DNA of 64,000 nt, from positions 1 to 64,000 of the forward strand of contig JANQMX010000002.1 of the NCBI GenBank assembly GCA_028279885.1, in the 5' to 3' direction. The notes below the pieces were generated by a model, which saw only the letters and a program-made list of their open reading frames with translations, was not told the DNA's origin and ran no database searches. The DNA is from Rhodovibrionaceae bacterium (GTDB lineage Bacteria > Pseudomonadota > Alphaproteobacteria > Kiloniellales > DSM-21159). Each line of letters opens with the position of its first letter. Within the stretch, counting starts at the first letter, position 1. Below, piece after piece: positions 10,803 to 21,835 of this stretch. A program made the translations under genes and the position numbers.

Positions 10803-12437
10803 ATGCAGCTCACCGTCTGGACATACGAGGGACCGCCGCACGTCGGCGCCATGCGCATCGCCACCGCGCTAGAGGATGTGCACTACGTGCTGCACGCACC
10901 CCAGGGCGATACCTACGCAGACCTGCTGTTCACGATGATCGAGCGCCGCGATAAGCGCCCGCCGGTGACCTACACCACCTTCCAGGCGCGCGACCTGGGT
11001 GGCGACACGGCAGAGCTGTTCAAGGATGCGGCGCGCGACGCGGTCGAGCGCTTCGCGCCCCAGGCCATCCTGGTTGGCGCCTCCTGCACCGGCGAGCTGA
11101 TCCAGGACGATCCGGCCGGGCTCGCCAAGGCGCTCGGCCTCTCGCTGCCGGTCATCCCGCTGGAGCTGCCCTCTTACAGCAAGAAAGAGAACTGGGGCGC
11201 CGCCGAGACCCTCTATCAACTGGTCCGCGGCCTCGCCGGTCCGCACGTGCCCAAGCCCGGCGAAGAGCGCCCGGCGCGTGACCCTGAGACGCGGCCCAAA
11301 TGCAACATCCTTGGCCCGACGGCGCTGGGCTTCCGCCACCGCGACGACGTGATCGAAGTGCGCAAGCTGCTCGAGTCCCTCGGCATCGACGTGCACGTGG
11401 TGGCGCCCATGGGTGCCACGGCAGCGGAGATCGCCCGCGTCGGCGAGGCGGACTTCAACGTCGTGCTCTATCCGGAGATCGGGCGCTCCACTGCAAGCTG
11501 GCTGAAGCGCATGTTCGGCCAGCCCTTCACGACAGTGGTGCCGATCGGCATCGGCGCAACCCGCGAGTTCATTCGCGAGGTTGCCGAGATCGCCGGCGTC
11601 GACCCGAGCGCAGCACTGGCGGGAGAGCCTTCGCGTCTGCCTTGGTGGTCGCGCTCGATCGACTCGACCTACCTGACCAACAAGCGCGTCTTTGTCTTCG
11701 GCGACGGCACCCACGCCATCGCCGCGGCCCGCGTCGCCCAGGAAGAGCTGGGCTTCCAGGTCGTCGGGCTCGGCTCCTACAGCCGCGAGATGGCGCGCGA
11801 GCTGCGCGCCGCCGCTGCCCTCTATGACGTCGAGCCTTTGATCACCGACGACTATCTGGAGGTCGAGGAGAAGATCGAGGAGCTGCAGCCGGAGCTGGTT
11901 CTCGGCACCCAGATGGAGCGCCATATCGCCAAGCGCCTGGGCGTCGGCTGTGCCGTTATCTCCGCCCCAGTCCACGTGCAGGACTATCCCGCCCGCTACG
12001 CCCCGCAGATGGGCTGGGAGGGCGCCAACGTCCTCTTCGACACCTGGGTGCATCCCCTGGTCATGGGCCTGGAAGAGCACCTCCTGGGTATGTTCCGCGA
12101 GGACTTCGAGTTCCACGACGAGGCCGGCGCCTCCCACCTCGGCCACGGGGCGAAAGGCACGACGCAAACAGCCGCCGAGGCGGAGGAAGACAGCGAGCCG
12201 GAGGCTCAGGCCGCACCCGAAGAGACGATCGAGACGCCCGCTGCGCCGCAGCCTGCCAGTGCACAATCCGCGGGGGCGCCGGCCTGGACCGACGAGGCCG
12301 AAACGGAGTTGCGCAAGATCCCCTTCTTCGTGCGGGGCAAGGCACGGCGCAACACGGAGAAATACGCCGCCCAGTTGGGCTTGACCGCGATCACACTAGA
12401 GACGCTCTACGATGCCAAAGCGCACTTCGGGAAATAG
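10803..12437 (+). CDS. bchB: Light-independent protochlorophyllide reductase subunit B
   Basis: B subunit of dark-operative protochlorophyllide reductase, 544 residues, forming the substrate pocket with BchN. It opens with [20 protein letters not shown] and contains [12 protein letters not shown] with the cluster-ligand cysteine. The C-terminal domain, from about residue 498 ([20 protein letters not shown]), is the BchB-specific helical lid found in PF08369-type tails. Between about residues 449 and 494 lies a low-complexity Ala/Glu/Pro linker. The last 26 bases overlap the start of bchH in another frame. Confidence 0.96.
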   Translation: MQLTVWTYEGPPHVGAMRIATALEDVHYVLHAPQGDTYADLLFTMIERRDKRPPVTYTTFQARDLGGDTAELFKDAARDAVERFAPQAILVGASCTGELIQDDPAGLAKALGLSLPVIPLELPSYSKKENWGAAETLYQLVRGLAGPHVPKPGEERPARDPETRPKCNILGPTALGFRHRDDVIEVRKLLESLGIDVHVVAPMGATAAEIARVGEADFNVVLYPEIGRSTASWLKRMFGQPFTTVVPIGIGATREFIREVAEIAGVDPSAALAGEPSRLPWWSRSIDSTYLTNKRVFVFGDGTHAIAAARVAQEELGFQVVGLGSYSREMARELRAAAALYDVEPLITDDYLEVEEKIEELQPELVLGTQMERHIAKRLGVGCAVISAPVHVQDYPARYAPQMGWEGANVLFDTWVHPLVMGLEEHLLGMFREDFEFHDEAGASHLGHGAKGTTQTAAEAEEDSEPEAQAAPEETIETPAAPQPASAQSAGAPAWTDEAETELRKIPFFVRGKARRNTEKYAAQLGLTAITLETLYDAKAHFGK

Positions 12438-15400
12438 CGCGACGAGCAAGACCCCCGTCCGGGTGGTCCTGATCACCCTGGACCGCCATTTGGCCAGCGC
12501 CACCGCGCGCGCCACGGCGGCGCTAAAGCGCGACATCCCGGGGTTGGAGCTTGCTTTCCATGCCGCGACCGACTGGGCCGGTAATCCGGAGTCGCTGGCG
12601 CGCTGCAAGGCGGACATCGCCAAGGGCGACATCGTCATCGCCTGCATGCTGTTCGTCGAGGAGCATATCCAGGCCGTCCTGCCCGACCTGCAGGCCCGGC
12701 GCGATGACTGCGACGCCATGGTCGGCTGCGTCTCGGCCGGCGAGGTCATCCGCCTCACCAAGCTCGGCCGCTTCGCCATGGACGGCTCGGGGCAGGGCGG
12801 CATGCTCTCCCTGCTCAAGCGCCTGCGCGGCGGCAACAAGAAGAAGCCCGGCATGAGCGCCGGCGCGCAGCAGGTGGCGATGCTGCGGCGCCTGCCGAAG
12901 ATCCTGCGCTTCATCCCCGGCACGGCTCAGGACGTGCGCGCCTACTTCCTGACCATGCAGTATTGGCTGGCCGGCTCGGAGCATAACCTGGCCAACCTGG
13001 TGCGCTTCCTGATCGACCGCTATGCCGCCGGCCCGCGTGCTGCGCTGCACGGTGCTTTGACGGTCCAGCCACCGCTCGATTACCCGGATCTTGGCCTCTA
13101 TCACCCGCGCCTCGGCAAGAGCATCGTCGAGCGGGTGAGCAAGCTGCCGAGGCCGAAAGGGAAGAGCCAGGGACGGGTCGGCTTGCTGCTCATGCGCTCC
13201 TACGTGCTGGCCGGCGACACTGGTCACTACGACGGCGTGATCGCCGCCATGGAGGCCCGCGGCTTGCAAGTCGTGCCTGCCTTCGCCGTCGGTCTCGACT
13301 GCCGCCCTGCCATCGAAGAGTACTTCATCGAGGACGGGCGTCCCGTCGTCGACAGCGTCGTTTCGCTGACCGGTTTCTCCCTGGTCGGCGGGCCGGCCTA
13401 CAACGATGCCAAGGCGGCCGAGGAGATGCTGGCCGCTCTCGACGTGCCCTACATCGCGGCCCAGGCGGTGGAGTTTCAGAGCCTGGAGCAGTGGGGCCGC
13501 TCGACCCGCGGCCTGATGCCCGTCGAGTCGACCATCCAGATCGCGCTGCCGGAGCTGGACGGCGCAGTGGGCGCTACCGTGTTCGGTGGCCGCTCGGACG
13601 GGTCGGGCCAGCCCTGTGAAGGCTGCGAGCGCCACTGCAAGTTCGATGCGGACGGCGCGCAGGACATGCATGCCTGTCTGGACCGGGCCGATGCGCTGGC
13701 ATCGCGGATCTCCAAGCTGGTCGCCCTGCGCCGTGCCGAGCGGGCCGAGCGCAAGGTCGGCATCGTGCTTTTCAACTTCCCACCCAACAGCGGCGCCACC
13801 GGCACGGCCGCCTTCCTCGATGTCTTCGCCTCGCTCTACGCGACCCTGCGGGCGATGAAGGCAGAGGGCTACGACGTCGACCTGCCGGAGAGCATCGAGG
13901 CCCTCAGGGCCGCGCTGCTGGAAGGCAATGCCGAGCGTCACGGCGCCGATGCCAATGTGGCCGCCCGCATATCGGTCGAAGACCATGTACGCCGCGAGCC
14001 CTGGCTGAAAGACATCGAGCAGGCTTGGGGCGCCGCACCTGGCCGGCATCTGACCGACGGTCGCGATCTCTTCGTGCTCGGCGCTCAGCTCGGCAAGGTC
14101 TTCGTCGGCGTGCAGCCGAGCTTCGGCTACGAAGGCGATCCCATGCGCCTGCTGTTCGAGCAGGGCCTGGCGCCGACCCACGCCTTCAGCGCTTTCTATC
14201 GCTGGCTGCGCGAGGACTTCGGCGCCCATGCGGTGCTCCACTTCGGCACCCATGGCGCACTAGAGTTCATGCCGGGCAAGCAGGCCGGGGTGTCTGGCGC
14301 CTGCTGGCCGGACCGGCTGATCGGCGACCTGCCGAACTTCTATCTCTATGCCGCCAACAACCCATCCGAGGGCACCATCGCCAAGCGCCGTTCCGGCGCG
14401 ACGACGATCACCTACATGGCGCCGCCGGTGGCCCACGCCGGCCTCTATCGCGGCCTCAGCGATCTGCGCGCCTCGATCGACCGCTGGCGCAGCCTGCCGC
14501 CTGCCGCCGAGCAGGAGCGGGCCGATCTGGAGCCGCTCATTCAGGCGCAGGCGGCCGAGGTCGAGCTCGCCGCGCCCGAGCCGTTGTGGAACGGCGACGC
14601 CGGCGAGCGCATCGCCACCCTCAACGGCGAGCTGCAGGAAATCGAGCAGTCGCTGATTCCCCACGGTCTGCACGTGGTCGGCACGCCGCCCAGCGCCGAG
14701 GAGCGTGCGGAGCTGCTCTTCGCCATGGCCGAACTGGAGTCGGTCTCGGCCCCCTCAATGAACGCCGTTGAAGCCATCGTCGCTGGCAAGACGCCCGGTG
14801 AGGCCGCGAAACTGGACGGACACGGTGACGACGATCGACTCATCGCCATCCTCACCGGTTTGGCGGATGCCAACGAGAAGCTGCAAGGCGAGCACGAGCT
14901 GGAAGGCATCATGCACGCCCTTGACGGCGGCTACATCCGCCCGGTGCCCGGCGGCGATCTGCTGCGCACGCCGGAGACTTTGCCGACCGGGCGCAACCTG
15001 CATGGTTTCGACCCCTTCCGCATTCCCAGCGCTTTCGCGGTCGCCGACGGCGCCCGCCAGACCCAGCGCCTGCTCGACCGCCATCAGGCCGAGAGCGGCG
15101 ACCTGCCAAGCTCTGTGGCTTTCGTGCTCTGGGGGACGGACAACCTGAAGAGCGAGGGCGGGCCCATCGGACAGGTCCTGGCGCTGATCGGGGCCAAGCC
15201 GCGCTTCGACGGCTACGGCCGTCTCTGCGGCGCCGAGCTGATCTCCCTCGAAGAGCTGGGCCGGCCGCGCATCGACGTGGTGGTCACTCTCTCCGGCATC
15301 TTCCGCGATCTGCTGCCGCTGCAGACCAAGCTCTTGGCCGAGGCCTGCTATCTCGCGGCCAGTGCTGACGAACCGCTCGAGATGAACTTCCTGCGCAAGC

Positions 15401-16209
15401 ACGCTCTGGCCTACCAGGAGACGCACGGTTGCGATCTGGAAACGGCATCGCTGCGCGTCTTCTCCAACGCCGACGGCGCCTACGGGGCGAACGTCAACCA
15501 GCTGATCGAGAGCGGCGCCTGGAGCGACGAGGGCGAGCTGGCCGACACTTACACCCGGCGCAAGTGTTTCGCCTACGGCCGCAGCGGCCGCCCGGTGAAG
15601 CAGGCGGAGCTGCTGCAGTCGATGCTGAGCGATGTCTCCATGGCCTATCAGAACCTGGAGTCGATCGAGGTCGGCATCACCACCGTCGATCACTACTTCG
15701 ACACGCTGGGCGGCATCAGCCAGGCGGTGCAGACTGCGCGCGGCGAGGTCATCCCGGTCTACATCGGCGATCAGACCCGCAGCGAAGGCACCGTGCGCAC
15801 CCTGAGCGAACAGGTCAGCCTGGAGACCCGCACCCGCATCCTCAATCCGCGCTGGTACGACGGCATGCTGCGCCACGGCTACGAGGGCGTGCGCCAGATC
15901 GAAGCCACCGTCACCAACACCATGGGATGGTCGGCCACCACCGGCCAGGTGCAGCCCTGGGTCTACAGCCAGGTCAGCGAGACCTTCGTGCTCGACCCCG
16001 AAATGCGCCAGCGCCTGGCGGAGCTCAATCCCAAGGCCCTGGCCAAGGTCGCCAACCGTCTGTTGGAGGCCCACGACCGCAACTATTGGACGCCTGACGA
16101 AACGACCCTGGATGCCTTGCGGCAAGCCGGGGAGGAGCTGGAGGACCGCCTCGAAGGGCTGCCGCAAAGCCAGACCTCCTCGCAAGTCACCCAAGGCGTT
16201 CCCGCATAA
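12412..16209 (+). CDS. bchH: Magnesium chelatase subunit H
   Basis: Large porphyrin-binding subunit of Mg-chelatase, which with BchI and BchD inserts Mg2+ into protoporphyrin IX, the first committed step of the pathway. The 1265-residue product has the expected length and CobN/BchH-family sequence throughout, including FHYGTHG-like [15 protein letters not shown] (about residues 610-624) and the conserved C-terminal segment [17 protein letters not shown]. Start chosen at the ATG lying within the end of bchB (26-base overlap); the next in-frame codons begin the conserved region (VRVVLITLD) 16 residues later. bchI and bchD are not in the window. Confidence 0.96.
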   Translation: MPKRTSGNSATSKTPVRVVLITLDRHLASATARATAALKRDIPGLELAFHAATDWAGNPESLARCKADIAKGDIVIACMLFVEEHIQAVLPDLQARRDDCDAMVGCVSAGEVIRLTKLGRFAMDGSGQGGMLSLLKRLRGGNKKKPGMSAGAQQVAMLRRLPKILRFIPGTAQDVRAYFLTMQYWLAGSEHNLANLVRFLIDRYAAGPRAALHGALTVQPPLDYPDLGLYHPRLGKSIVERVSKLPRPKGKSQGRVGLLLMRSYVLAGDTGHYDGVIAAMEARGLQVVPAFAVGLDCRPAIEEYFIEDGRPVVDSVVSLTGFSLVGGPAYNDAKAAEEMLAALDVPYIAAQAVEFQSLEQWGRSTRGLMPVESTIQIALPELDGAVGATVFGGRSDGSGQPCEGCERHCKFDADGAQDMHACLDRADALASRISKLVALRRAERAERKVGIVLFNFPPNSGATGTAAFLDVFASLYATLRAMKAEGYDVDLPESIEALRAALLEGNAERHGADANVAARISVEDHVRREPWLKDIEQAWGAAPGRHLTDGRDLFVLGAQLGKVFVGVQPSFGYEGDPMRLLFEQGLAPTHAFSAFYRWLREDFGAHAVLHFGTHGALEFMPGKQAGVSGACWPDRLIGDLPNFYLYAANNPSEGTIAKRRSGATTITYMAPPVAHAGLYRGLSDLRASIDRWRSLPPAAEQERADLEPLIQAQAAEVELAAPEPLWNGDAGERIATLNGELQEIEQSLIPHGLHVVGTPPSAEERAELLFAMAELESVSAPSMNAVEAIVAGKTPGEAAKLDGHGDDDRLIAILTGLADANEKLQGEHELEGIMHALDGGYIRPVPGGDLLRTPETLPTGRNLHGFDPFRIPSAFAVADGARQTQRLLDRHQAESGDLPSSVAFVLWGTDNLKSEGGPIGQVLALIGAKPRFDGYGRLCGAELISLEELGRPRIDVVVTLSGIFRDLLPLQTKLLAEACYLAASADEPLEMNFLRKHALAYQETHGCDLETASLRVFSNADGAYGANVNQLIESGAWSDEGELADTYTRRKCFAYGRSGRPVKQAELLQSMLSDVSMAYQNLESIEVGITTVDHYFDTLGGISQAVQTARGEVIPVYIGDQTRSEGTVRTLSEQVSLETRTRILNPRWYDGMLRHGYEGVRQIEATVTNTMGWSATTGQVQPWVYSQVSETFVLDPEMRQRLAELNPKALAKVANRLLEAHDRNYWTPDETTLDALRQAGEELEDRLEGLPQSQTSSQVTQGVPA

Positions 16210-17129
<920 letters not shown>

Positions 17130-17130
<1 letters not shown>

Positions 17131-17831
17131 TGCCAACCGCAAGCTTCGCCCAGCGCCGCAGTCAGCTGGAGGCCTACTTCGATCGCACCGCGGTCGATGC
17201 CTGGGCACGCCTGACCTCCGATGCGCCGGTCAACAAGATCCGCGAAACGGTGCGCCAGGGCCGCGACCGCATGCGGGCGAAGCTGCTGTCCTACCTTCCG
17301 CATGACTTGAGCGGCGCGCGTCTGTTGGACGCCGGCTGCGGCACCGGCCTCTTGGCGGTGGAGGCGGCGCGGCGCGGCGCTTCGGTCACCGCCGTCGATC
17401 TCTCGCCCAGCCTCATTTCCTTGGCAGCCGAACGGCGGCCCGAGGATGTGGACCCGGCCAAGCTCGACTTCCAGGTGGGCGACATGCTGGAGACCGGCGA
17501 AGGCCGCTTCGACTTCGTCGTCGCCATGGACTCGCTGATTCACTATACGGCCGGTGACATGGTTGTGGCGCTCGGCCGTCTGGCGGATCGCACCGATCAT
17601 TCGCTCGTCTTCACCTTCGCGCCGCGCACCCCGGCGCTCACCGCTATGCACACCGTCGGTCAGCTCTTCCCGCGCGGCAATCGCTCGCCGGCCATCGAGC
17701 CGGTCGGCCCCGGCGTGCTGCATCGGCGAATCGCCGGCGCGCAGGCGCTCTCCGATTGGCATATCGGCCGCAGCGAACGGATCGTCAGCGGCTTCTACAC
17801 CTCACAGGCGCAGGAACTGACTCGCGGATGA
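17130..17831 (+). CDS. bchM: Magnesium-protoporphyrin IX methyltransferase
   Basis: SAM-dependent O-methyltransferase that converts Mg-protoporphyrin IX to its monomethyl ester, the substrate of AcsF further down the operon. The 233-residue product has the class I motif LLDAGCGTGLLAVEAARRG (motif I at about residue 66) and FDFVVAMDSLIHY (motif II/III). The ATG at 17130 overlaps the bchL stop by one base (TGATG). Its own stop overlaps the lhaA start as ATGA. Confidence 0.95.
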
Positions 17832-19282
17832 GAGGTTTGAGCGACAGGGTTGCGCGTAACTGGATGCGGCTCGGCCCGCGGTACCTGCCGTTTGCCGATG
17901 CCGCCAGCGACGAGTTGCCGCTCGGCCGCTTGTTGCGCCTGTCGCTTTTCCAGGTTTCCGTCGGAATGGCCCTGGTGCTGCTGACCGGGACGCTCAACCG
18001 GGTGATGATCGTCGAGCTCGACGTACCGGCGGGCCTGGTCGCAACCATGGTCGCCCTTCCCGTGCTCTTCGCGCCCTTCCGCGCGCTGATCGGCTTCCGT
18101 TCGGACACCCACCGCTCGGCTCTCGGCTGGCGGCGCGTCCCCTTCATCTGGTTCGGCACTCTGCTGCAGTTCGGCGGCCTGGCGATCATGCCCTTCGCCT
18201 TGCTGGTGCTCTCCGCCGATCAGCTGCACGGCCCTGAAGAGGCGCGCTACATCGGCGCCGCCCTGGCCTTCCTGCTGGTCGGCGCCGGCCTGCACACCAC
18301 GCAGACCGCCGGCTTGGCGTTGGCCACGGATTTGGCCCCGGCCGAGTCGCGCCCGCGGGTCGTGGCGCTGCTCTATGTCATGCTGCTGCTCGGCATGGTC
18401 GTCAGCGCCTTCATCTTCGGCCTGCTGCTCGGCGACTTCGACCCGGGCCGGCTCATCCAGATCATTCAGGCAGCGGCGGTGGTCACCGTCCTGCTCAACA
18501 TCGTCGCCCTGTGGAAGCAGGAAGTGCGGGCGCCCGAGCGCACGCGCAAGGATCTGCCACGGCCGAGCTTTGCCGACGCCTGGCGCGACATCCAAGACGG
18601 TGGCCGCACCAAGCGCTTGCTCGTCGCCGTCTTCCTGGGCACGGCCGGCTTCTGCATGCAGGACATCCTGCTCGAGCCCTATGGCGGCGAGGTCTTGGGC
18701 CTCAACGTCGGCGCCACCACCTTGCTGACCGCGATCCTGGCGGGTGGTTCGCTCGCCGGCTTCGCCTTCGCCGCCCGGGCTCTGACGCGCGGCTTCGATC
18801 CTTTCCGCTTGGCAGCACTCGGCAGCCTGGTCGGCATCTTCGCCTTCGCCGCGGTGATCTTCGCGGCACCGCTTGAGTCCGCCGGCCTGTTCCGCTCCGG
18901 CACGGCGATGATCGGCTTCGGCGGCGGCCTGCTGGCGGTCGGCACCCTGACCGCCGCCATGGCCATCGCGGACGGCGACACCTCCGGCAACGGCTTGGCG
19001 CTGGGCGCCTGGGGCGCGGTGCAGGCGACGGCAGCGGGTGCCGGCATCGCGCTTGGCGGCCTGCTGCGCGACCTGGTGAGTGGCCTGGCGGCTGCGGGTC
19101 ACCTCGGCCCCGGGCTGACGTCACCGGATATCGGTTACTCGGTGGTCTACCACTTGGAGATTCTTTTGCTTTTCGCGGCGCTGGTCGCGCTCGGCCCGCT
19201 GGTGCGCCGCCGCGCATCGGCCGGTTGGCAAGCCAGTCGACAAGGCTCGGGCCGCTTCGGCCTAGCCGACCTGCCCGGATAG
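17828..19282 (+). CDS. lhaA: Light-harvesting 1 assembly protein LhaA (BCD-family MFS)
   Basis: Second BCD-family protein of the window (484 residues, about 12 transmembrane helices). It contains the hallmark TGTLNRVMIVELDVPAG near residue 60 and GWRRVPFIW a little further on. LhaA-type proteins, encoded between bchM and puhA in purple bacteria, are needed for LH1 assembly, probably by delivering bacteriochlorophyll. The ATG overlaps the bchM stop. After the last helix there is a short basic/Ser-Gly tail. Identification rests on family and on the fixed position bchM-lhaA-puhA. Confidence 0.92.
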   Translation: MRGLSDRVARNWMRLGPRYLPFADAASDELPLGRLLRLSLFQVSVGMALVLLTGTLNRVMIVELDVPAGLVATMVALPVLFAPFRALIGFRSDTHRSALGWRRVPFIWFGTLLQFGGLAIMPFALLVLSADQLHGPEEARYIGAALAFLLVGAGLHTTQTAGLALATDLAPAESRPRVVALLYVMLLLGMVVSAFIFGLLLGDFDPGRLIQIIQAAAVVTVLLNIVALWKQEVRAPERTRKDLPRPSFADAWRDIQDGGRTKRLLVAVFLGTAGFCMQDILLEPYGGEVLGLNVGATTLLTAILAGGSLAGFAFAARALTRGFDPFRLAALGSLVGIFAFAAVIFAAPLESAGLFRSGTAMIGFGGGLLAVGTLTAAMAIADGDTSGNGLALGAWGAVQATAAGAGIALGGLLRDLVSGLAAAGHLGPGLTSPDIGYSVVYHLEILLLFAALVALGPLVRRRASAGWQASRQGSGRFGLADLPG

Positions 19283-19325
19283 GCAGGGCCGCGTCACAAC
19301 AGCTTCTGAATGGAGGTTCAGTCTC

Positions 19326-20276
19326 ATGGAAACCGGCGCGATCACCAACGAAATCGATGTGGCGCAACTGGTTCTCTACGCCTTCTGGGTATTCTTTGCC
19401 GGCCTGATTTTCTACCTGCGCATGGAGGACAGGCGGGAAGGCTATCCTCTGGAATCCGAAGTGACCGGCGAGCCGATCGACCCGGGCGCGATCTACGGCC
19501 CTTCGTTGAAGGTCTTCAAACTGCCGGACGGTTCGACGCTCGACACCATGCGGCCGGACACGCGGCCGCTCGCGCTCAAGCCGATGGAGGTCTTCTCCGG
19601 TGGGGCCTCCGAGCCGACCGGCGACCCGATGATCGACGGGGTCGGCGCGGCGGCCTGGGTGGAACGCCGCGACGTGGTCGACCGGACCGGCGAGGGCGAG
19701 CCGCGCATCGTGCCCATGCGTCTGCTTCCGGATTACTCGGTTGCCGAACAGGACATCGACCCGCGCGGTCTTCCCGTCATCGCCTGCGACGGCAAAGTCG
19801 CCGCAACAGTGAAGGACATCTGGCTCGACCGCGGCGAGTGCTTCATTCGCTACCTCGAGCTCGAACTTCCGCAAGAGAAGCAAGCGGCGCCGAGCCCGGC
19901 ACCGGCCGTTGCTGAAGCCCCGACAGCGCAAGCGCCTGTGGGTGACGCGCCGACGGGAGAGGTGGCGCCGATGGGAGAGTCAGCCCCGATGGGTGGGGAT
20001 GCGCCGGCAGCGCCAGCCCCAACAGCGCCAGCCCCTCAGCCGGCTCCGGTGGTTCAGGCTCCAACGGGCGCGCTGCTGATGCCGATGACCATGGTGCGCC
20101 TGTCATCTCGGCCCGCGCAGGTGAAGACGGGCTCGATCCGCAGCGATCAGTTCGCCGACGTGCCGCGCACCAAGAGTCTCGACCAGATCACCCTGCTCGA
20201 GGAAGAGAAGGTCATGGCCTACTTCACCGGCGGCTATCTCTATGCCGAGCCCGAGCGCCAGGAGCCCTTGATCTAA
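19326..20276 (+). CDS. puhA: Reaction centre H subunit with an unusual Ala/Pro-rich insertion
   Basis: H subunit of the reaction centre, capping the cytoplasmic face of L/M and guiding protons to QB. One N-terminal transmembrane helix (about residues 12-31) is followed by the PRC-barrel cytoplasmic domain, with GLPVIACDGKVAATVKDIW and the C-terminal block QFADVPRTKSLDQITLLEEEK. The product is 316 residues against about 255-260 usual. The excess is a low-complexity Ala/Pro/Gly segment, about residues 183-248, inserted between the strand IRYLELEL and the strand LLMPMTMVRL. It has loose APxG repeats. Start has a ggaggttcag Shine-Dalgarno. It begins 43 bases after lhaA. Confidence 0.96.
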   Translation: METGAITNEIDVAQLVLYAFWVFFAGLIFYLRMEDRREGYPLESEVTGEPIDPGAIYGPSLKVFKLPDGSTLDTMRPDTRPLALKPMEVFSGGASEPTGDPMIDGVGAAAWVERRDVVDRTGEGEPRIVPMRLLPDYSVAEQDIDPRGLPVIACDGKVAATVKDIWLDRGECFIRYLELELPQEKQAAPSPAPAVAEAPTAQAPVGDAPTGEVAPMGESAPMGGDAPAAPAPTAPAPQPAPVVQAPTGALLMPMTMVRLSSRPAQVKTGSIRSDQFADVPRTKSLDQITLLEEEKVMAYFTGGYLYAEPERQEPLI

Positions 20277-20321
20277 CGCGCCAATCGAGGCCGCCGACGC
20301 AGTTTTTGGAGAGACAGAACG

Positions 20322-21026
20322 ATGTGCGAGATCGAAGTCGAGCAAATCCCCGGGCTCCCGGGCAAACTCCCCGAGGGAGAGCGGCTGCTCTGGCAGGGCA
20401 GGCCGTCGTGGTGGGCCTTGGCGCGCCGCTGCTTCAAGGTCCGGGCCATTGCCATCTACTTCGCCATCTTCGCGGTCTGGTGGACGGTATCGGCCTTGTC
20501 CGATGGCGTGGGCTGGGGACAGGCGCTGCTGGACGGACTGGCCGTCGTTCCAGTCGCCGCCCTGGCGATCGCGGTGGTCGCCGGTCTCGCCTGGCTGACG
20601 GCACACAACTCGATCTACAGCATCACCAGCAAGCGCGTCGTCATCCGCACCGGCATTGCCTTGCCCATGACGTTCAATGTGCCGTTCAGCCGGATCGCTT
20701 CCGCCAACATGAAGGTCGAGGCCAACAAGAGCGGCGACATCGTCCTGGCGCTGAGCGGCCGCGACCGAATTGCCTATGCCCATCTCTGGCCGCACGTGCG
20801 TCCCTGGTACCTCAAGGACGTGCAGCCCATGCTGCGCGGCCTGCCGAACGTGCAGGAGGTCGGCGCTTTGCTCTCGAACGCGCTGGCCGGGGCCTCGGCC
20901 CAGACCGCGGAGCAGGCTGAAAGCGTCACGGCGGAGCCGGAGCTCTTGGACAAGCGGGGCAAGGAGCGGCCCTGGCAAGGCGAGCCGCGTCCTGCCGGCG
21001 CCGTGCCCCTGGCCGCCGCCGAGTAG
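20322..21026 (+). CDS. puhB: Photosynthetic complex assembly protein PuhB
   Basis: Membrane protein needed for efficient reaction-centre assembly. The 234-residue product has an N-terminal soluble strand rich in GLPGKLPEGERLLWQG, two to three hydrophobic helices (about 45-65 and 75-95), then a PH-like domain beginning NSIYSITSKRVVIRTGIALP and ending in a charged Ala/Glu-rich tail. The start ATG at 20322 follows ttttggagag. The order puhA-puhB-puhC is standard in purple bacteria. Confidence 0.93.
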   Translation: MCEIEVEQIPGLPGKLPEGERLLWQGRPSWWALARRCFKVRAIAIYFAIFAVWWTVSALSDGVGWGQALLDGLAVVPVAALAIAVVAGLAWLTAHNSIYSITSKRVVIRTGIALPMTFNVPFSRIASANMKVEANKSGDIVLALSGRDRIAYAHLWPHVRPWYLKDVQPMLRGLPNVQEVGALLSNALAGASAQTAEQAESVTAEPELLDKRGKERPWQGEPRPAGAVPLAAAE

Positions 21027-21059
21027 CGCCGCAGCGTCGCCCTGATGGGAGAGTCCCGG

Positions 21060-21536
21060 ATGACCGAGAAGATCTACCACAGCAACCCCTTTCCCAAGGC
21101 GGTGCTTTGGGGTGCCGGCGTGCTGCTCGCCCTCAGCTTGGTCGCCGTGGCCTTCGGCCGTTTCACCGGCATCGGCACGGTGATGAACCCGCAGGCCAAG
21201 CCGCGCGTGGTCCACAGCCTCCATTTCGACGACCGCGCCGACGGGGCCGTGGTGATCACCGATGCGGAAACGCAGCAAGTGGTTCTGGAGCTTGAGCCGG
21301 GAACCAACGGTTTCGCCCGCGGCGTCATGCGGGGCATGGCGCGGGGCCGTAAGCTCGAGGGGCTGGGCAACGAAACGCCGTTCCAGCTGGTCAGCTGGAG
21401 CGACGGGCGCCTGACACTGTCGGACCCGGCGACCGGCCACGTCGTCGAGATGAACGCCTTTGGTGAGACCCAACTGGAGAGCTTTGCGGCGATCTTGAAC
21501 GCCGCCTCCGCCAAGCAGGAGAGCGTAACGCAATGA
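21060..21536 (+). CDS. puhC: Photosynthetic complex assembly protein PuhC
   Basis: PuhC, 158 residues, one N-terminal transmembrane helix (about residues 13-35) and a periplasmic domain; required for optimal RC-LH1 formation. Family traits visible are the N-terminal NPFPKAVLWGAG and the GFARGVMRGMARGRKLEG segment. ATG 21060 is preferred over 21045 because the gggaga Shine-Dalgarno lies between them. The stop overlaps the next start as ATGA. Confidence 0.9.
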   Translation: MTEKIYHSNPFPKAVLWGAGVLLALSLVAVAFGRFTGIGTVMNPQAKPRVVHSLHFDDRADGAVVITDAETQQVVLELEPGTNGFARGVMRGMARGRKLEGLGNETPFQLVSWSDGRLTLSDPATGHVVEMNAFGETQLESFAAILNAASAKQESVTQ

Positions 21537-21835
21537 CCTTCTCTCTTTTTGCCCGGCGCAGTGTCGAGGTGCCCTGTCGGATCGAGGTGGCGAACACCTT
21601 CGAGAGCCTGCATGCCCACGTCGACCTCGCCCGGGAAAGCGACCTGCAGCCGGGCGATGAAGTGCGGGTGCACGGCGCCGACATTCATGCTGCGTACGGC
21701 GAGAGCTTTACGCTCGAACGCAGCGCCACGGTGACTCGCGCCAGCTGGCTGGAGCGCGCCGTGACCCGAGTTCTGGGCAACTTCGAATTCATGGAGCTGC
21801 TCGATATCAGCTTTAGCGACAGGAGAAAGCTATGA
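21533..21835 (+). CDS. Small conserved puh-acsF operon protein of unknown function
   Basis: A 100-residue soluble, acidic product with no transmembrane segment and no motif I recognise. It starts in the puhC stop (ATGA) and its own stop overlaps the acsF start (ATGA), so it is tightly coupled on both sides. The sequence looks like a compact beta-rich fold: [21 protein letters not shown], then [14 protein letters not shown], then a C-terminal amphipathic helix with [21 protein letters not shown]. Small open frames at this place, between puhC and acsF, are known from other purple bacteria, but I know of no defined function. An assembly or cyclase-associated role is inferred only from position. 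Confidence 0.85.
   Translation: MTFSLFARRSVEVPCRIEVANTFESLHAHVDLARESDLQPGDEVRVHGADIHAAYGESFTLERSATVTRASWLERAVTRVLGNFEFMELLDISFSDRRKL

Noticed and set aside
12523-14253. 576-codon minus-strand open frame
   Set aside because: Antisense to bchH, with no recognisable domain.
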